A stretch of 64,000 nucleotides of DNA from Flammula alnicola (taxonomy: Eukaryota > Basidiomycota > Agaricomycetes > Agaricales > Strophariaceae), in assembly GCA_015499995.1 (NCBI GenBank), contig JADNRV010000008.1:434001-498000 (forward strand). The letters run 5' to 3'. The position numbers were made by a program, and so were the translations under genes. Below are positions 1 to 12,639 of this stretch, one piece after another. The first letter of the stretch is position 1. Each line of letters opens with the position of its first letter. The notes below the pieces were generated by a model. The model was given only the letters and a program-made list of their open reading frames with translations. It searched no databases and was not told the DNA's origin.

Positions 1-2
1 GC

Positions 3-1749
3 CACCTCGTTATTCGCCCACAGGCGAGACACAGAACGTATTTCACCCTCGACCACAATGCAGCTGCCTCCGCTGCTGTGAGGGAGACAGTAGGATCGAT
101 GTGTTTGGATGCGTTGGTGAGATTCATATGGGATGCGGACGAGTTGCCCTACCATGACGACATGTGGTTTGCCTTGCGTGCTGGGTGCGTCTTACAGAGT
201 TAACTTCCGATTATGAACTGGGCGACTAATAATCCCCGGTGGAACGCAGTTGTCCGCAATTGCGGTATATCGGCACTTCCATTGGCACAGTCCTTCCCTA
301 TGTGAATAGCCATGTACGTTAAGTTTATCTACATATATATTTGTAGAATTAACATCTCTACCTGCTCTAGTTATTCGATTTCCATGACTTGAAAGGTTTC
401 TTTTTAACGCTAAAGAATGGATTTTACGAGCACCACACCGACCTATTCACCGATGGTCAGCATCCTACTTGTACCTCGTTTCTTCAACTCATAAATAAAA
501 TCCAGAAGAACATCCCGTATTCCAGAACTTCAGGACCATGCTGATCCGCCGAAGTCCCAACCTCGAAGAGCTGATGATCGCAGGCTTCTCGACCGTTCCT
601 ACTGACGTCCATTTCCTCCTCGAAGGTCGATGGCCGAAATTACGAAAACTGGCTTTGGGTGACGTATGTGTCGACTGGTTCCACAGATCGCTGAATCCGG
701 GGGAGAAGCGGCCCTTTATCGCCTTCCTCGAGGCCCATCCCGGGTTGGAGTCGCTCAGCCTCTCACGACACACCATTCAGCCTATCCATTTAACGACTTT
801 AGACCCTGCAGCGCTCAGTCAAGTGACACACTTCTCTGGGACCCACCAGCAGCTCCATGCGCTGACGCATGTGCATCACTCTGTCAAATCGGTGGTGTTT
901 AGAGATCCAGTAGAGACGCGTGACGTCTCTGCGCCGACGGTGGCGAGTCTGTTGCGCGACTTGACGTCACTTACGAGTTTGAAGATCTCGTTTACGCTCC
1001 ATTCGATGTATGATAGCGGCAACCTTCTTCGGTCGCTCATACAGTCGTGTCCTAGGCTGCGGCACCTTGAACTGACGTGCGCGCACAAGCCTTCGTTCCA
1101 AATTGTACGTCGCATACCCTCTACCTTATCTTTCAATGCGTCTATCTCTAACTCTTCTATTCGCTATGCACAGGACGCATTCGCCAAAACCATCCGCGGC
1201 TTCCCCAAACTGCGCACGCTGCACCTCGCCATCGTCCGATACCCAGGCGACGAGACCCTTGCATCGGGCGCCGCGCGCATCGCACGGAGCAACCCCCGCC
1301 TACACAAATTCTCGCTAACCTTCATCCCGCCCGTGTACCCCGTGCCCCTTCCCTTCTCGCTGCCGTACCGCCCTTTCCCCTTCCCTTTCCCCGCACACGC
1401 CACGGGCATGTTCGAAGTATCGTGCGATCAGCACGGACTGCCCCTTTCGCTTTCTGCCGTCGAGCACAGCCGCTTCGTCTGGCCGTGGGGAATGGGCGTG
1501 TCGAAGAGGACACGGAAGTACTTGCAGGACCTGAGACCCTTCAGTTATCCTGGAAGAAGGAAGACCGGTGTGAGGGGTTTGATGGGGCTAGTTGTTGAGA
1601 GGAGCTCGGCGGGGGAGGAGATGAGGATGATTTTATTCTGCGTGTTTTTGGCGGTTTTGGCGGGCTGTGGGATTGTGGCGAATGGGGCGAATAAGATGGC
1701 GAGGTTGGCTGCGGTGGACCGGGAGCATCGAATGGCGATTCCGATGTGA
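3..1749 (+). CDS. LRR/F-box-like protein with C-terminal membrane segment (5' partial)
   Basis: Five exons fit one frame: 3-184, 250-313, 371-455, 506-1104 and 1174-1749. The 5' end lies outside the window. The visible part is about 501 residues. It contains leucine-spaced strings of the F-box/LRR type found in large numbers in mushroom genomes (for example 'SPNLEELMI' and 'FPKLRTLHLAI'). The F-box itself would be upstream and is not seen. The first introns have good donors, and the first has the branch site GACTAAT. The last intron (1105-1173) is a multiple of three without a stop, so it can be read through by mistake. Near the C-terminus is a hydrophobic stretch (MILFCVFLAVLAGCGIV) that looks like a single tail-anchor membrane helix, which is unusual for F-box proteins. 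No substrate can be named. Confidence 0.6.
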
Positions 1750-2080
1750 TCAGCTGAATCTTTCTTTATTTAATTTATTCTCCATCTCTTAGTGTACTCT
1801 AGTAATATACAAGGATATATGTATTTTAATAACAGGAACATCTTTTCTATCCTACGCAAAATTCGATGCTTGAATGCTGCCTTCGCTCGATTCATTCGAG
1901 CAATCTTGCGCTATAGAGTTAATGAGAGATGAATTATGGAACGTGGTATATGGTATTGAGCTACAAATATAAAGCCTAGTAATTACACGAGGATAAAGCA
2001 ATCTTCCTGCACCAGAATTCCCATATGGTGTTGGTATCGTGAAACAATGAAACCTGATTTTAGGAGCATATAGAAGACTA
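1750..2080. other. Intergenic, convergent 3' ends
   Basis: This AT-rich stretch lies between the 3' end of the LRR gene on the plus strand and the stop codon of the coiled-coil gene on the minus strand. It should hold both 3' UTRs. I see no coding exon or repeat in it. Confidence 0.5.
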
Positions 2081-2755
2081 TCAATTGTGTGGAGCTTGAG
2101 AAGTCCCTCGGGTACTTCCACCAGCAAGTTGCGTTGTGCTGTCTGGTACAATACGGACTGCTTCACTAGCAGCGGAAGGCCCTCGGAGGGCTGTTAGCTT
2201 GGCATTGCGAACTTTCTACAGGGTCTAAATCGATTATAGTATCGGGCATATACACTACATGCAAGACTTACAGTGTGGTCGTCGTGGGCTTTCATCGCCT
2301 CCTCCACACGAGTAGCTTTCTTCTCCAACTTCTCTCTCAGCTTCTCATAGTTTCGTGTTGATGTCTCAACAATAAAATTAGCTACAACTTAGCCAAAAAC
2401 GATTGAAATTTACCTCAAGTTCCTGTTGAGCTTTTTGAACGTCGACGAGAGCGATACCATGGTTGTGCTCCGCCCTGTATAAATCTTTGAGACTACTTTG
2501 TTCCTTCTTCTCTGCCTTCTCGAGCTTGATATCAGCTTTGACAACCGCCTGAAATTCAAATTGTCAATATTTATGTAACTATTTCAAGTAGGACCTCCAT
2601 ACCTTTTCAGCTTTGTTTTCCGCCTTTTCAATTTGCGCGAGGTCCCCGATAGAATTCTTCAAGCTTTTTTCTTCATTGTTGGCTTCCATCAGAATTTCCT
2701 TCTCGACCTTCTTGACGAGGTTCGAGGATCTAGAAATTGACTGCTGTGTCGACAT
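2081..2755 (-). CDS. Small charged coiled-coil protein
   Basis: Four exons (2755-2603, 2548-2414, 2364-2272, 2215-2081), all joined in phase 0, encode 171 residues starting MSTQQSISRSS. Most of the protein is a Lys/Glu/Ala-rich heptad-like helix (for example 'KADIKLEKAEKKE' and 'KLREKLEKKATRVEEA') with no membrane segment, followed by a short Ser/Thr/Gly-rich tail. Small proteins of this composition recur in Agaricomycetes, but I know of no defined function. The start was chosen because it is the first methionine of the helical frame. The three introns are 54, 49 and 56 bp with GT-AG ends, although the one before exon 3 ends in TTGAG. It could be a structural or eisosome-like scaffold, but nothing in the sequence proves that. 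Confidence 0.65.
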
Positions 2756-2757
2756 AC

Positions 2758-3310
2758 TTAGACAGTGAGGTTGGTTTGGAAGGAGACCAAAATTCCACTG
2801 GGCCAATTTATGGTCGGAAGCATTGGAGGAGGAGTTATTACGTCATAGAAGTCGTTGGAAGATGAAAGTAGACCCATCCAGTAAAGCAGGCGGAGCCGCA
2901 GCTCGCATCCTTCGCAGCGTTTGATAGCTTTGATTCCGGTGTCCGCGCTCAGAGGGCCAAAGTCGATACAAGGGATGCCAAAAAGCATGACAGTGTTGTT
3001 TAAGTTGAATTTGCCCATGGCCTCGAAGGTACTGCGCACAGTCGGGACTCGGTTGTGTCCAAAAAGTGTGGCTTGCCGAAGTGGTTCCGTATCCCGGAAA
3101 TCTATAGTGGCAAAAGAGCCGATTCACAGCTAGGTAAGATGCGACGGAAATAGCTGAAAGAACTAGAGCTTCTGAAGTTGGCAACACTCAGAATTTTCCT
3201 CTGTGCGCAGATAGCCAGAAGTTCGTTCATCATGGTTAGGGCCTTGAGAGCATGACCAACGGTTTTTCCTTGAAGAACGGAGCGATATAGACATAGTCGT
3301 GAGGCCTAAG
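2758..3310 (-). other. Unresolved coding-like fragment
   Basis: Two open minus-strand stretches read like protein. One, near 3310-3130, contains 'GHALKALTMMNELLAICAQR'. The other, near 3110-2840, contains 'GKFNLNNTVMLFGIP' and 'RLRLLYWMGLLSSSNDFYDV'. An intron between them (acceptor near 3106) is plausible, but I could not close one frame from a start codon. The open frame ends only 2 bp before the start codon of the coiled-coil gene, so the two cannot easily be independent intact genes. I do not recognise the family. It may be the remains of an older gene or the 3' part of a misjoined gene. Confidence 0.3.
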
Positions 3311-3814
3311 TCGTGGTCCTAACTGAAGCAATGAAGCTGCCAAGAAGCTGCACGCTGACAAATTGCTAGAAGGTAGAAAGCACGACGATAAAACTGGGAA
3401 GCGGCACAACTACCGGCCGGCCCGTGGACAGCCGGTATCTACTTGGCACAAAAAGTGTAGAAGGTAAACGTAACGATTACAGCCAATAAGTACCTCGAAC
3501 GGAAGTCCACCGCAATGTTCTAAAAGTTTTCTACACAAGAGCACAACAAAGCATAGGACTACATGGGCACAGAGTATATGGGTAGGTAGGTGGATATAAC
3601 CAACAGATCTTCAAAACAATTAATACCTATTAAATAAAGATAAAAGAGACGGAAAATGCGAGGCGAGAGCAAATGGGATGCGTTATATGCGTCAGATTCC
3701 ATAGTTGAGGATGGGGTGAGTGATGATACATTGCAATTTTGTGGTGGTGAGTGGGGCGAGGAAAAAGCCGAGTATGATAGTGATGAAACCATCGTAACGG
3801 CGAGGGTAATGCAA
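3311..3814. other. Intergenic region
   Basis: I see no convincing coding exon. The part from 3550 to 3814 is downstream of the arginine methyltransferase and probably carries its 3' UTR. A GC-rich palindromic patch (CCGGCCGGCC) lies near 3413-3422. Confidence 0.35.
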
Positions 3815-5366
<1,552 letters not shown>

Positions 5367-5634
5367 GATGGGTGTGTAGAGGTACAGATCGATGGGTGTT
5401 GAAGAGAGTGCAAGAGTCCGGCTACAAAAAATATGCAACTTGGCAAATAAAAAAAACGCGTCCATCCACGTGCCGATTGCTTCACGTGATAGCCACGCAT
5501 CTGTCCTAATTCGGATATACCGCGCCGCAATGCTCAGCATTGCGCAGCCTGGGGCCGTCCAGCACATTCCACAGCGCCGCAGCATTACTACCCCGACCAA
5601 GCGGTGGGGTTCTCTTAAAGTTAAATACACCGCC
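5367..5634. promoter_or_regulatory. Divergent promoter between HMT1 and BRI3-like gene
   Basis: Only 268 bp separate the two start codons, which point away from each other, so both promoters and 5' UTRs must lie here. The two copies of CACGTG-like sequence (near 5467 and 5483) are candidate E-box sites. No clear TATA box was seen. Confidence 0.5.
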
Positions 5635-6263
5635 ATGGTTTCTTCAGACAACGACAACATGGTACGTTTTGCCAGTCTTTTGAACTCTTGAATGAGGTTC
5701 TGATAGTCCTTTTGGTAGAAACAACCCCTTCTCAATCAAGGATCTACCCCGGAGGACAGTCCTCCAGCATACGATTATGGACTATGTAAGTCAGTATCAG
5801 CTTGTTATGTGTTATTTAACTTACCTTCTCCAGACTCAGGAGACAACGGACCTAAACCGACGACACCTGCTCAGAAAGACATCTCAGTTCAGGATGTAGT
5901 AGTACAGCAAGCCCTACCAGGCCCTTCATACACCACATATACCATGCAATTATCGTCCACTCCTCCGCCTACGGTTTACAACTATATAAATCCAACCACA
6001 GGCGAACGTGTCGTATCACTACTTCCTCCAGACCATCCTGAGATGCTTTGCTTGCAAGCTGGATCGCATGTACCAGAAACGCACTATGGGTTCCTCGGTG
6101 AGTTTTATATTCATTGCTATGTCGCGCAGTATTTTTAATAACCTCTTTAGGTATCCTCGCCGCTATCTTCTGGTTCCCTCTCGGAATCGGCCTCTGTCTC
6201 CTCGATAAACGAGTACGATGCAGACGTTGCGGGCTTGTCATCGATGATGGTATTTGCGGGTGA
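5635..6263 (+). CDS. BRI3 (brain protein I3)-like small membrane protein
   Basis: Four exons (5635-5661, 5719-5785, 5834-6097, 6151-6263) close in phase to give 156 residues. The N-terminal half is Pro/Tyr-rich and carries a PPxY motif (PPAYDY), the usual docking site for WW-domain ubiquitin ligases such as Rsp5/Nedd4. A second proline-rich run (PPPTVYNY) follows. The C-terminus has one hydrophobic helix (ILAAIFWFPLGIGLCLL) followed by 'RCRRCGLVIDDG', the Cys-x2-Cys tail typical of BRI3 proteins. In animals BRI3 is a lysosomal/endosomal membrane protein of unclear function. An endo-vacuolar location here is an inference from family and the PPxY motif. Confidence 0.8.
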
Positions 6264-6482
6264 AGCTTTGACAGTGATGACTTTTTTTATTGTTTTCCTC
6301 CCGCTAGCTGTATATCCTTTATATCATTTCATTGTAAGACTATGACATTTCCAGGAATTCCAATGTCTTGTATACTACCCCTTGCATTAATTCGTCATTT
6401 CTCTCGCTGCATACATAGTAAGCCTTCTACATCCAAACGTCAGAAATCGAACTGTAACACGGTTACTGGTCGATGTGTCTGC

Positions 6483-8096
6483 CTACCTTACGAGAGGCGA
6501 TTGGTACGATGACCCAGGGACTAAGCTCCCGTTCGCATCCACAACTCTCCAGTCAACCAGCAGGTTCATCTTTTCCGCATTACCGTCGAACCACTCTATG
6601 TCCTCCTTTCCCAGGGCAGGGCCCGTTCCGTTGACATATATGGACTGTAATCTGTTCGCCTGGAAAGAATGAATGCGGGATTGAAGTTTAAAGTTTGAGG
6701 TGTCATTCCGGGCAGCAATGAAACGGCGCATGGCGGTTGGTGTGAAATGTGCGCAGTCCTCAATGTGGAGACGCATCATATATGGGGTGTCAAATTTACC
6801 GTTGACATCTTCTGCCAACCAATCGAGGAGTTCATCGTTGAATGAAGGACACCGACATACTGCGAGATCTTCGCCCGTCCAACCTGGGAGAATGTTGAAC
6901 AGGCTGTCATCGTGGGTTAGAGGGGACTGTGGTGTATTCATGATGCCTTCTAGTTTCAGAGAGCCGTAAAAAATGGTTCCAGGGAGGTGAGGAATAGAGA
7001 GATGAGAGAAAGATGTAAAAACCGAAGCATGCGTGATGGAGAAGAACTCTGCTATGAAATTCCTTGAAACGTTATTGAAATGAAGCATAGGCCGTTCGAG
7101 TTCGTAGGGGCGAACCACATTGGCGCTTTTGATTCGCGGATGGTATGATAGAGACATGTTTTGAAAATGGATGTTGGAGAGATTATCCTGGATTTGGGAA
7201 ATGAGATCCATCATCACAGTGATGGTGTTTCTGTTCGCCATCCCGTCTCGCTCTTTCTGGAACTGAAAATGAGAAATGTACAGGGAGGGTTTACTGAGGG
7301 ATCCTAACTCCGCGTTCCAGTCATGGCCCAGTTTTTGTAATTGCAGATAGGCGAGACCGGTCAAAGAAATTAGCTTTATATCTCGGAACACGAACTGCGG
7401 CGCGGGGGTCACAATGTCGATATTGCTTGCGTCGGCGACATCACACCCGAGGTCATCTATGCGGCAGTCGAGCCTCAGATCAGTGAGAAGGGCGGCGTTT
7501 CGGGTGAATACGACGAGTGGGGAGGGGAGGGACGAGGAAAACTGGATGTCGAAGACAATTTTGATGCACCGTTCGATATGGGGTTGAAGGCGTGCAACGA
7601 TGGATTCGACGCGACCACTCTCGCGTGCCTTTGCCGCCTGATCGTCGATCGCATCGCTGGCACTGGAGAATACGAAAACGTCGATAGGGAAATATGTCGA
7701 CCATGAGAAGGCATCCAATAACGTGGTGGGGTCGTTTGCCACGTCGAAGATGATGCGCGTCCAATACTCGGGCGAGCATACGACGATGTTGTGCCAGAGC
7801 GGGCAAACCGCTCGAATGTTGTATGGAAATAAGGCTAGACTTCTGACGTTGTCGTCCATCCATGGCCACACCGTAACCACTGAGGATGTCCGAGATGAAG
7901 TATCGTCTCGCATGGATCTGAGTTGCTCCCCGAGTCCTAGGAAGTTCCGCACAGAGGCGATATCGCTGATAGTGTCTAAATCGTGATAGCCAGGTTTGTT
8001 TCTGGAGGAAGAGTAATAAGCATATTCAAAGATGAGACACAGTAGCTCAACTGATAGGTCGCTCAGCAACGCCATTGCTTTTGCAAGTCTACCCAA
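6483..8096 (-). CDS. F-box protein
   Basis: One uninterrupted exon encodes 537 residues. The F-box-like segment is near the N-terminus ('LLSDLSVELLCLIFEYAY'), with the Leu-x-x-Glu-Leu-x-x-x-Ile-Phe spacing that binds Skp1. The rest lacks regular repeats but shows the degenerate leucine-rich pattern and the local phrase 'LYISHFQFQ' common in Agaricomycete F-box families. Such proteins recruit substrates to SCF ubiquitin ligases; the substrate is unknown. The next in-frame methionine (MALLSDL) is at residue 8, so the exact start is open. Absence of introns is common in this family and may reflect retroposition. Confidence 0.75.
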   Translation of the reverse strand: MGRLAKAMALLSDLSVELLCLIFEYAYYSSSRNKPGYHDLDTISDIASVRNFLGLGEQLRSMRDDTSSRTSSVVTVWPWMDDNVRSLALFPYNIRAVCPLWHNIVVCSPEYWTRIIFDVANDPTTLLDAFSWSTYFPIDVFVFSSASDAIDDQAAKARESGRVESIVARLQPHIERCIKIVFDIQFSSSLPSPLVVFTRNAALLTDLRLDCRIDDLGCDVADASNIDIVTPAPQFVFRDIKLISLTGLAYLQLQKLGHDWNAELGSLSKPSLYISHFQFQKERDGMANRNTITVMMDLISQIQDNLSNIHFQNMSLSYHPRIKSANVVRPYELERPMLHFNNVSRNFIAEFFSITHASVFTSFSHLSIPHLPGTIFYGSLKLEGIMNTPQSPLTHDDSLFNILPGWTGEDLAVCRCPSFNDELLDWLAEDVNGKFDTPYMMRLHIEDCAHFTPTAMRRFIAARNDTSNFKLQSRIHSFQANRLQSIYVNGTGPALGKEDIEWFDGNAEKMNLLVDWRVVDANGSLVPGSSYQSPLVR

Positions 8097-8303
8097 TGCT
8101 TACTGAAGTTGGTCGTTTGCTTTGAACATGATAATATCTATTACCAACAATATGTGGTCGGCCCGGCGGTCCATGCACTTCGTGATTTGAAGAACGCGAC
8201 ACATCCGTTGTATTTTATTGTAAGTAAGTGCATCAGCAATTTGGCATAATGGTACAGTATATGCGGTGAAGCTATAGAGAAACGCTATCACAATTTTTTT
8301 AAA

Positions 8304-10628
8304 TTAATATGACCCACGACGTAAATTTACATTCCTGTATTTCGGCTCCTTTTCCTCTTTCCTTGGATTTGAGTGGTGAGGATAAACCCTGCATTTCACG
8401 ACAAGATCTTGCCAATGTAGCATCTGCAAGAGCAAGTGAGAGCTGTTCTTCTTGCTTGCCTCCGCGACACCAGCGACAAGGTATTCGATGGCGCTCTTCA
8501 AGGCAAGAGCGTGTGGGTCCTTATCAGCACTCAGCCGAAGTAGGTCGTGGAATTGGTTCAACCACTCGTGGCAATTATAGACCTTGTTCATGCCGAAATC
8601 CAACCTACTTTGCGTGACAATTGCGCTGCGAAGTAGTCTCTATTGGCTCTGAGGAAGCGGGCTACGGCTTGGAAGATGGCCTCATTGATTTCACCCGACC
8701 ACGGATCACGCCGGATGATGCCAATGACAATCTCTCAGCCAGCCCCCAATGTCCTTAGAGAAGAGTTAATGTGAGGGTGCCTGGCATCCATGAGCAACAT
8801 TTTCTCGACATAGAGCAAGAACTGCACTTTAAGGTCTGTATCGCAAAATTGTGAGTACTGGAAAGCCAATCCAGCAGACCAAGGAGATGAAGAGATGAAG
8901 AAACGTACCGTCTGGAAGTGCTTTCTCCACTATTTCTCTGAGATGGGGGCATTCTAAGCCAGGAAGGGAGGGGAAATTCAAGCGCATGCTTTCGCATCTG
9001 CTCCTGGTATACAGTTCCAAGTGGTGTGGGAGAAGGGCCAACTCGAACTGTGGGTTTTCCTTGACGAAATACTCCAATATAGACACTGATACCTGGTCCG
9101 ACAGCATCACCTTCACATCTTCGTCTCCTTTCACCATCGAAAAACTAGTCGAGTGAAGCATCTTGTCGAGCGTGGCCAAATTCCCGCTTTGGATGGTGGA
9201 CCATGCCGCTATGGCAGTGGTGTAGTCGAGATCGTGAAGACAGTGATAGATGGCTTGGGCGGCTTCGATGTTTTCGATGAATGTGGTGGCAACCCATCGG
9301 AGGCCACCTACCAAGTCGTGGTTGAAGTCGATACGAGATGTTTGGTGATGCCGTCTTCGTTTCCGGTTCCAAGTAAGGTCGTATCGGAACCAGTCATGAG
9401 CGATTACGATTAACTTGGAAAAATGTGCTTCTTGTTGGTCTTTCTACTGCAGTTGCACCAGGAAAGCGCCCACGCTTTAACTTGCTGGAATGCGAGGATG
9501 GCGTAGATTTCAGTTTGGAGGCATGCCCATGATTGAGGTGATTTGTAGGGACATTGGGCCCCGCTGGGCTGGCCGTTGTCCTCTCGTTGGTCGAAGAAGT
9601 ATTGGATAGAGGGCGCGATCGTAGTTCCTATCATGAATACCATTGCCAGTCCGATGACAATGGCTATGGCAATGCCGACATCTCTGTTTAGGGTCCACAA
9701 GAGTTCCAGCAACCCGACGAAGAAGAGGACGAGGGCACTCTGGAGAAGGGTGGGTAGCAGTGAGAGGATGGTAGGAACTTTCCACTTGGTGAGACCGTCA
9801 GAGCGCATGTGTCGGAGGAGAAGCGAATCCTTATGAGACAGGGAATCGAAGCGCCTGTATTCACGAAGCCACTGCATACAACTCGTGCCTAGAAGAACTG
9901 TGATCAGGCTGAGAGACAGGCTGACGAACCAGTAGATGTTGACCCGTATGACGGATCCGTCAGCGCTGAACGGTGTCGGCTGAGGGGGTAGAGTAGATTT
10001 GCCAATCTGGGCGGAAATAAGGGAGAGGAGAGAAGCCGACGTGGCCTCCGGGTCTTCTTGCAACATTTGATAGGACTCAACCACGAAAGACGTAACTACG
10101 CCTGAGAAAAGTCCCGCCTACGCATAGTGGTTAACGATCTTCGAGTAACAAATACTGGTTGTGAGGAATGCTGACAAAAATAAGGAGGTTTTGGACTTCA
10201 TCTGTCTGCACTTTAACCCAATTGGAGTCGTATTCTTGAACTAGTTGATGGCATGTCTCCCAAGAATTTTCCTTTGGGTTCGGCAGTGGATAGTGAAATT
10301 TGTCTCCACTCCGCCATTGCTGTTCCTGCCAGCACGGGAGAAATTTAGCGCCAGATCTGATGAAAATAAAGTACTTTGTAACCTGTAAGAGATTATCAGG
10401 CAAGCTCATAGCAGGGGCTCGTGGACGGTAATTATTGGATCCCATGGTTTCAGGTCTAGTAGTCGAAGGGGATCCTCCCTGTTGGGACGTCATGAACGAG
10501 GGTAGAAAATCGTTAAAGAAATTTCATACCTGAGAAAAGTGTGAGCCCTTATTGTCTGTTTCGGCGAACTTCACCGTCCGGGTAGACATGGATTCTTGAG
10601 AACTTTTTTTTGTCTCGTCAGTTAGCAT
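8304..10628 (-). CDS. DUF6535 domain membrane protein
   Basis: Exons 10628-10530, 10478-10176 and from 10117 on close in phase. The N-terminus ends in 'VQNLLIF' joined to 'AGLFSGVVTSFVVES', the signature of DUF6535, a family confined to mushroom-forming fungi. Several membrane helices follow (for example 'IYWFVSLSLSLITVLLG' and 'VGIAIAIVIGLAMVFMIG'). A long soluble C-terminal part runs to 8304, including 'LVGGLRWVATTFIENIEAA'. The function is unknown. I chose the methionine at 10628, not 10709, because a TATATA sequence lies between them. The reading frame changes near 9410-9450, where I found no good intron, so a frameshift or a missed exon is possible. The last exon, near 8304-8640, ends NLRRGSY. 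Confidence 0.75.
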
Positions 10629-10690
10629 GGTGTGAAGTGCAAGGAAATAAAGTTGGAATTGGTATTGAGGGAGAAAGGGAGCCTCCGCGT

Positions 10691-10696
10691 TATATA
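10691..10696 (-). promoter_or_regulatory. TATA box of the DUF6535 gene
   Basis: TATATA on the minus strand, about 63 bp upstream of the ATG at 10628. It argues for that ATG over the in-frame one at 10709, which lies upstream of the box. Confidence 0.4.
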
Positions 10697-10923
10697 GGGA
10701 CTGATCCATGACTAAAAGCTGCGCGGTGGACGTGCTGCAGGCTGCCTTCCGTCAAGGCTTCGGCATTGGCAGCTTCGGGGTGGAAGCGGACATACCTTTG
10801 TATGAGCAATTTTTGCTTGCGGGGTAGCAAAATTAAAACAAAACGGCGGCTGTCCAACTCAGTCATCACACAATATACTCGATTCCTGTGTCGATCAGGC
10901 TTCCATTTGTGTCATCGATTCAT

Positions 10924-11640
10924 CTAAACATCGGTGGAGTTTTTGAGAAAGAGCCCGTCTTTATCATAAATAAAGACTTTGCCCGAACCCTCATTGCTTT
11001 GCTGGGAATTCCGAGTCTGAGTAATGGAGGTTAGACGCCGTGTATTTATAGCCAGAAGGGACCTCAAGCGAATCTTGAGTGAACCTTCCTTTTTCTTGCA
11101 AGAACGTCGCACAGTGAGAACGGGGACCATCCGTTCAGGAGGTAGGCTCCGAAGCTGGAAAGCTAGAAAGACAGTAAAAATGGTAAGGTTATACGTCGAC
11201 GGATTAGAAATGGATATTACTCTGACCACGAGAACAGATCATCTAGGATGTATTCTTTCGCCAGGGTTAGGACATCAATGCCGAGATACACCCAGAGAAG
11301 AGACACAGCAACACCTACAAAATCATGATTATTATGGATATCGAAATATGTCGACAAACGAACACTCACTAAATAACACATAGGTTTACGTGACATAAGT
11401 CATCCTTATTAAGAAGCAAAGCATTTCTGGAAATGAGGTTTTTTTGCCGTTCGTCGGGTTCATGTAGTTGGGGATAATAGGCGGAGCCGTACGTGTTTAT
11501 TGGACAATGTTCGAAATCCGAGTTGCAGTCGGCAGAGACTGATGGATGGCGGTGTGATGAAGCTTTCCACCGGGGTTCATCTCTGCACTACCGTCACTCC
11601 GATACATCTGTAAGGAGGGTGATTGAAGGCGTCGGGATAG
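10924..11640 (-). CDS. Small hydrophobic protein of unknown family (5' end unresolved)
   Basis: The 3' part can be read in three exons. The first, about 11314-11221, contains 'GVAVSLLWVYLGIDVLTLAK'. The second begins 'DFGAYLLNGWSPFSLCDVL'. The third ends 'DGLFLKNSTDV' at 10924. The two introns have good GT donors and the second has the branch site CTAAC. The first exon has a membrane-like or buried helix. Upstream, between 11640 and 11341, two frames are both open and either could be the 5' exon (one contains 'NTYGSAYYPQLHEPDE'). I do not recognise the protein and cannot fix its start. Confidence 0.35.
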
Positions 11641-12639
11641 CCAAATAATAGAAATGGTTGTTTCCTTCATTTTATCCAGTGCCCATCATCCCTAGAAAAG
11701 TTGTATATAGAAGGATTGTCTTGCGGTCTAGGTGATAAAAGGTCGCTTCAGAGCATCCAATTAGAGCAATATATATCTGCAAAGAAACAGCGAGACATAC
11801 CATTCTGACGTCCTCCGAGGAAATTAAGCAAAATTAAGGAGTCCTGACTCTTTCATCGGCAGTGCCTAAAAGCGTTGGATGATTCATGCCGACGTGGTGC
11901 ACGATAGATGCGCGAGAAACGCCAGATGGCCCCAACTTCATGCCCGTAGTGCCAAAGTAAGCAGTGACGGGCCGCTGGATAACTAGTATCCCGTGGGCAG
12001 ACTCCACCGAGTCGGATATGATACGTCTTGCTGATGAGTCGATCAACTACCTGTGTACTGAGTTCGCAGATAGGCAGTTAATTCTACGGAGAATGGGAAA
12101 GACCAATCGAGTGCCACCTGATAATGGCACTGATAATGGCACTCGACAGTCTCTTCAGAGGTGCGCGTCGGATTTAAATTAGGTCGGATTTCGGCATTCA
12201 ACGCTGTCGTATCACGTGATTAAGAGACGCGACAGTTGCACACAAGTTGCATCATAGCACTGGGCTTTTAGTTCTGTTCTCAAGTGCTCAAATTCCAGCA
12301 GGAGCCTGGCAGGCCATTATGTTACCAGTAGGGTACAATATGTGTTCATTGTTAACCCGAAAATTTGCTGCCACTTGAGGTGCTCTTGAGGCACTCAGCC
12401 ATATTTTCTCGATTGCATAACTAGCTTATGATGTTCCATACAAGCGATATAATCGGGCATGCCTCGCATTAAATGAAAAGCTACATTTGTGGGAAACAGC
12501 GAAGATTCCGAATGCCCACAACTTTCACTATCGAGAAGGATAATGTTCCACCAGGCCGCCTCGCCGAAAGAACCAAAGCGCTTGGTTGGTAGAGGTGCTT
12601 AACCAACAGGTACGCACAGTAATAGAGTGATATGGATCA
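11641..12639. other. Intergenic region, no gene seen
   Basis: No coding stretch with mushroom-like composition or usable splice sites was found. A short direct repeat 'TGATAATGGCAC' occurs twice near 12119-12142. Poly-A/T and mixed sequence fill the rest. Confidence 0.4.
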
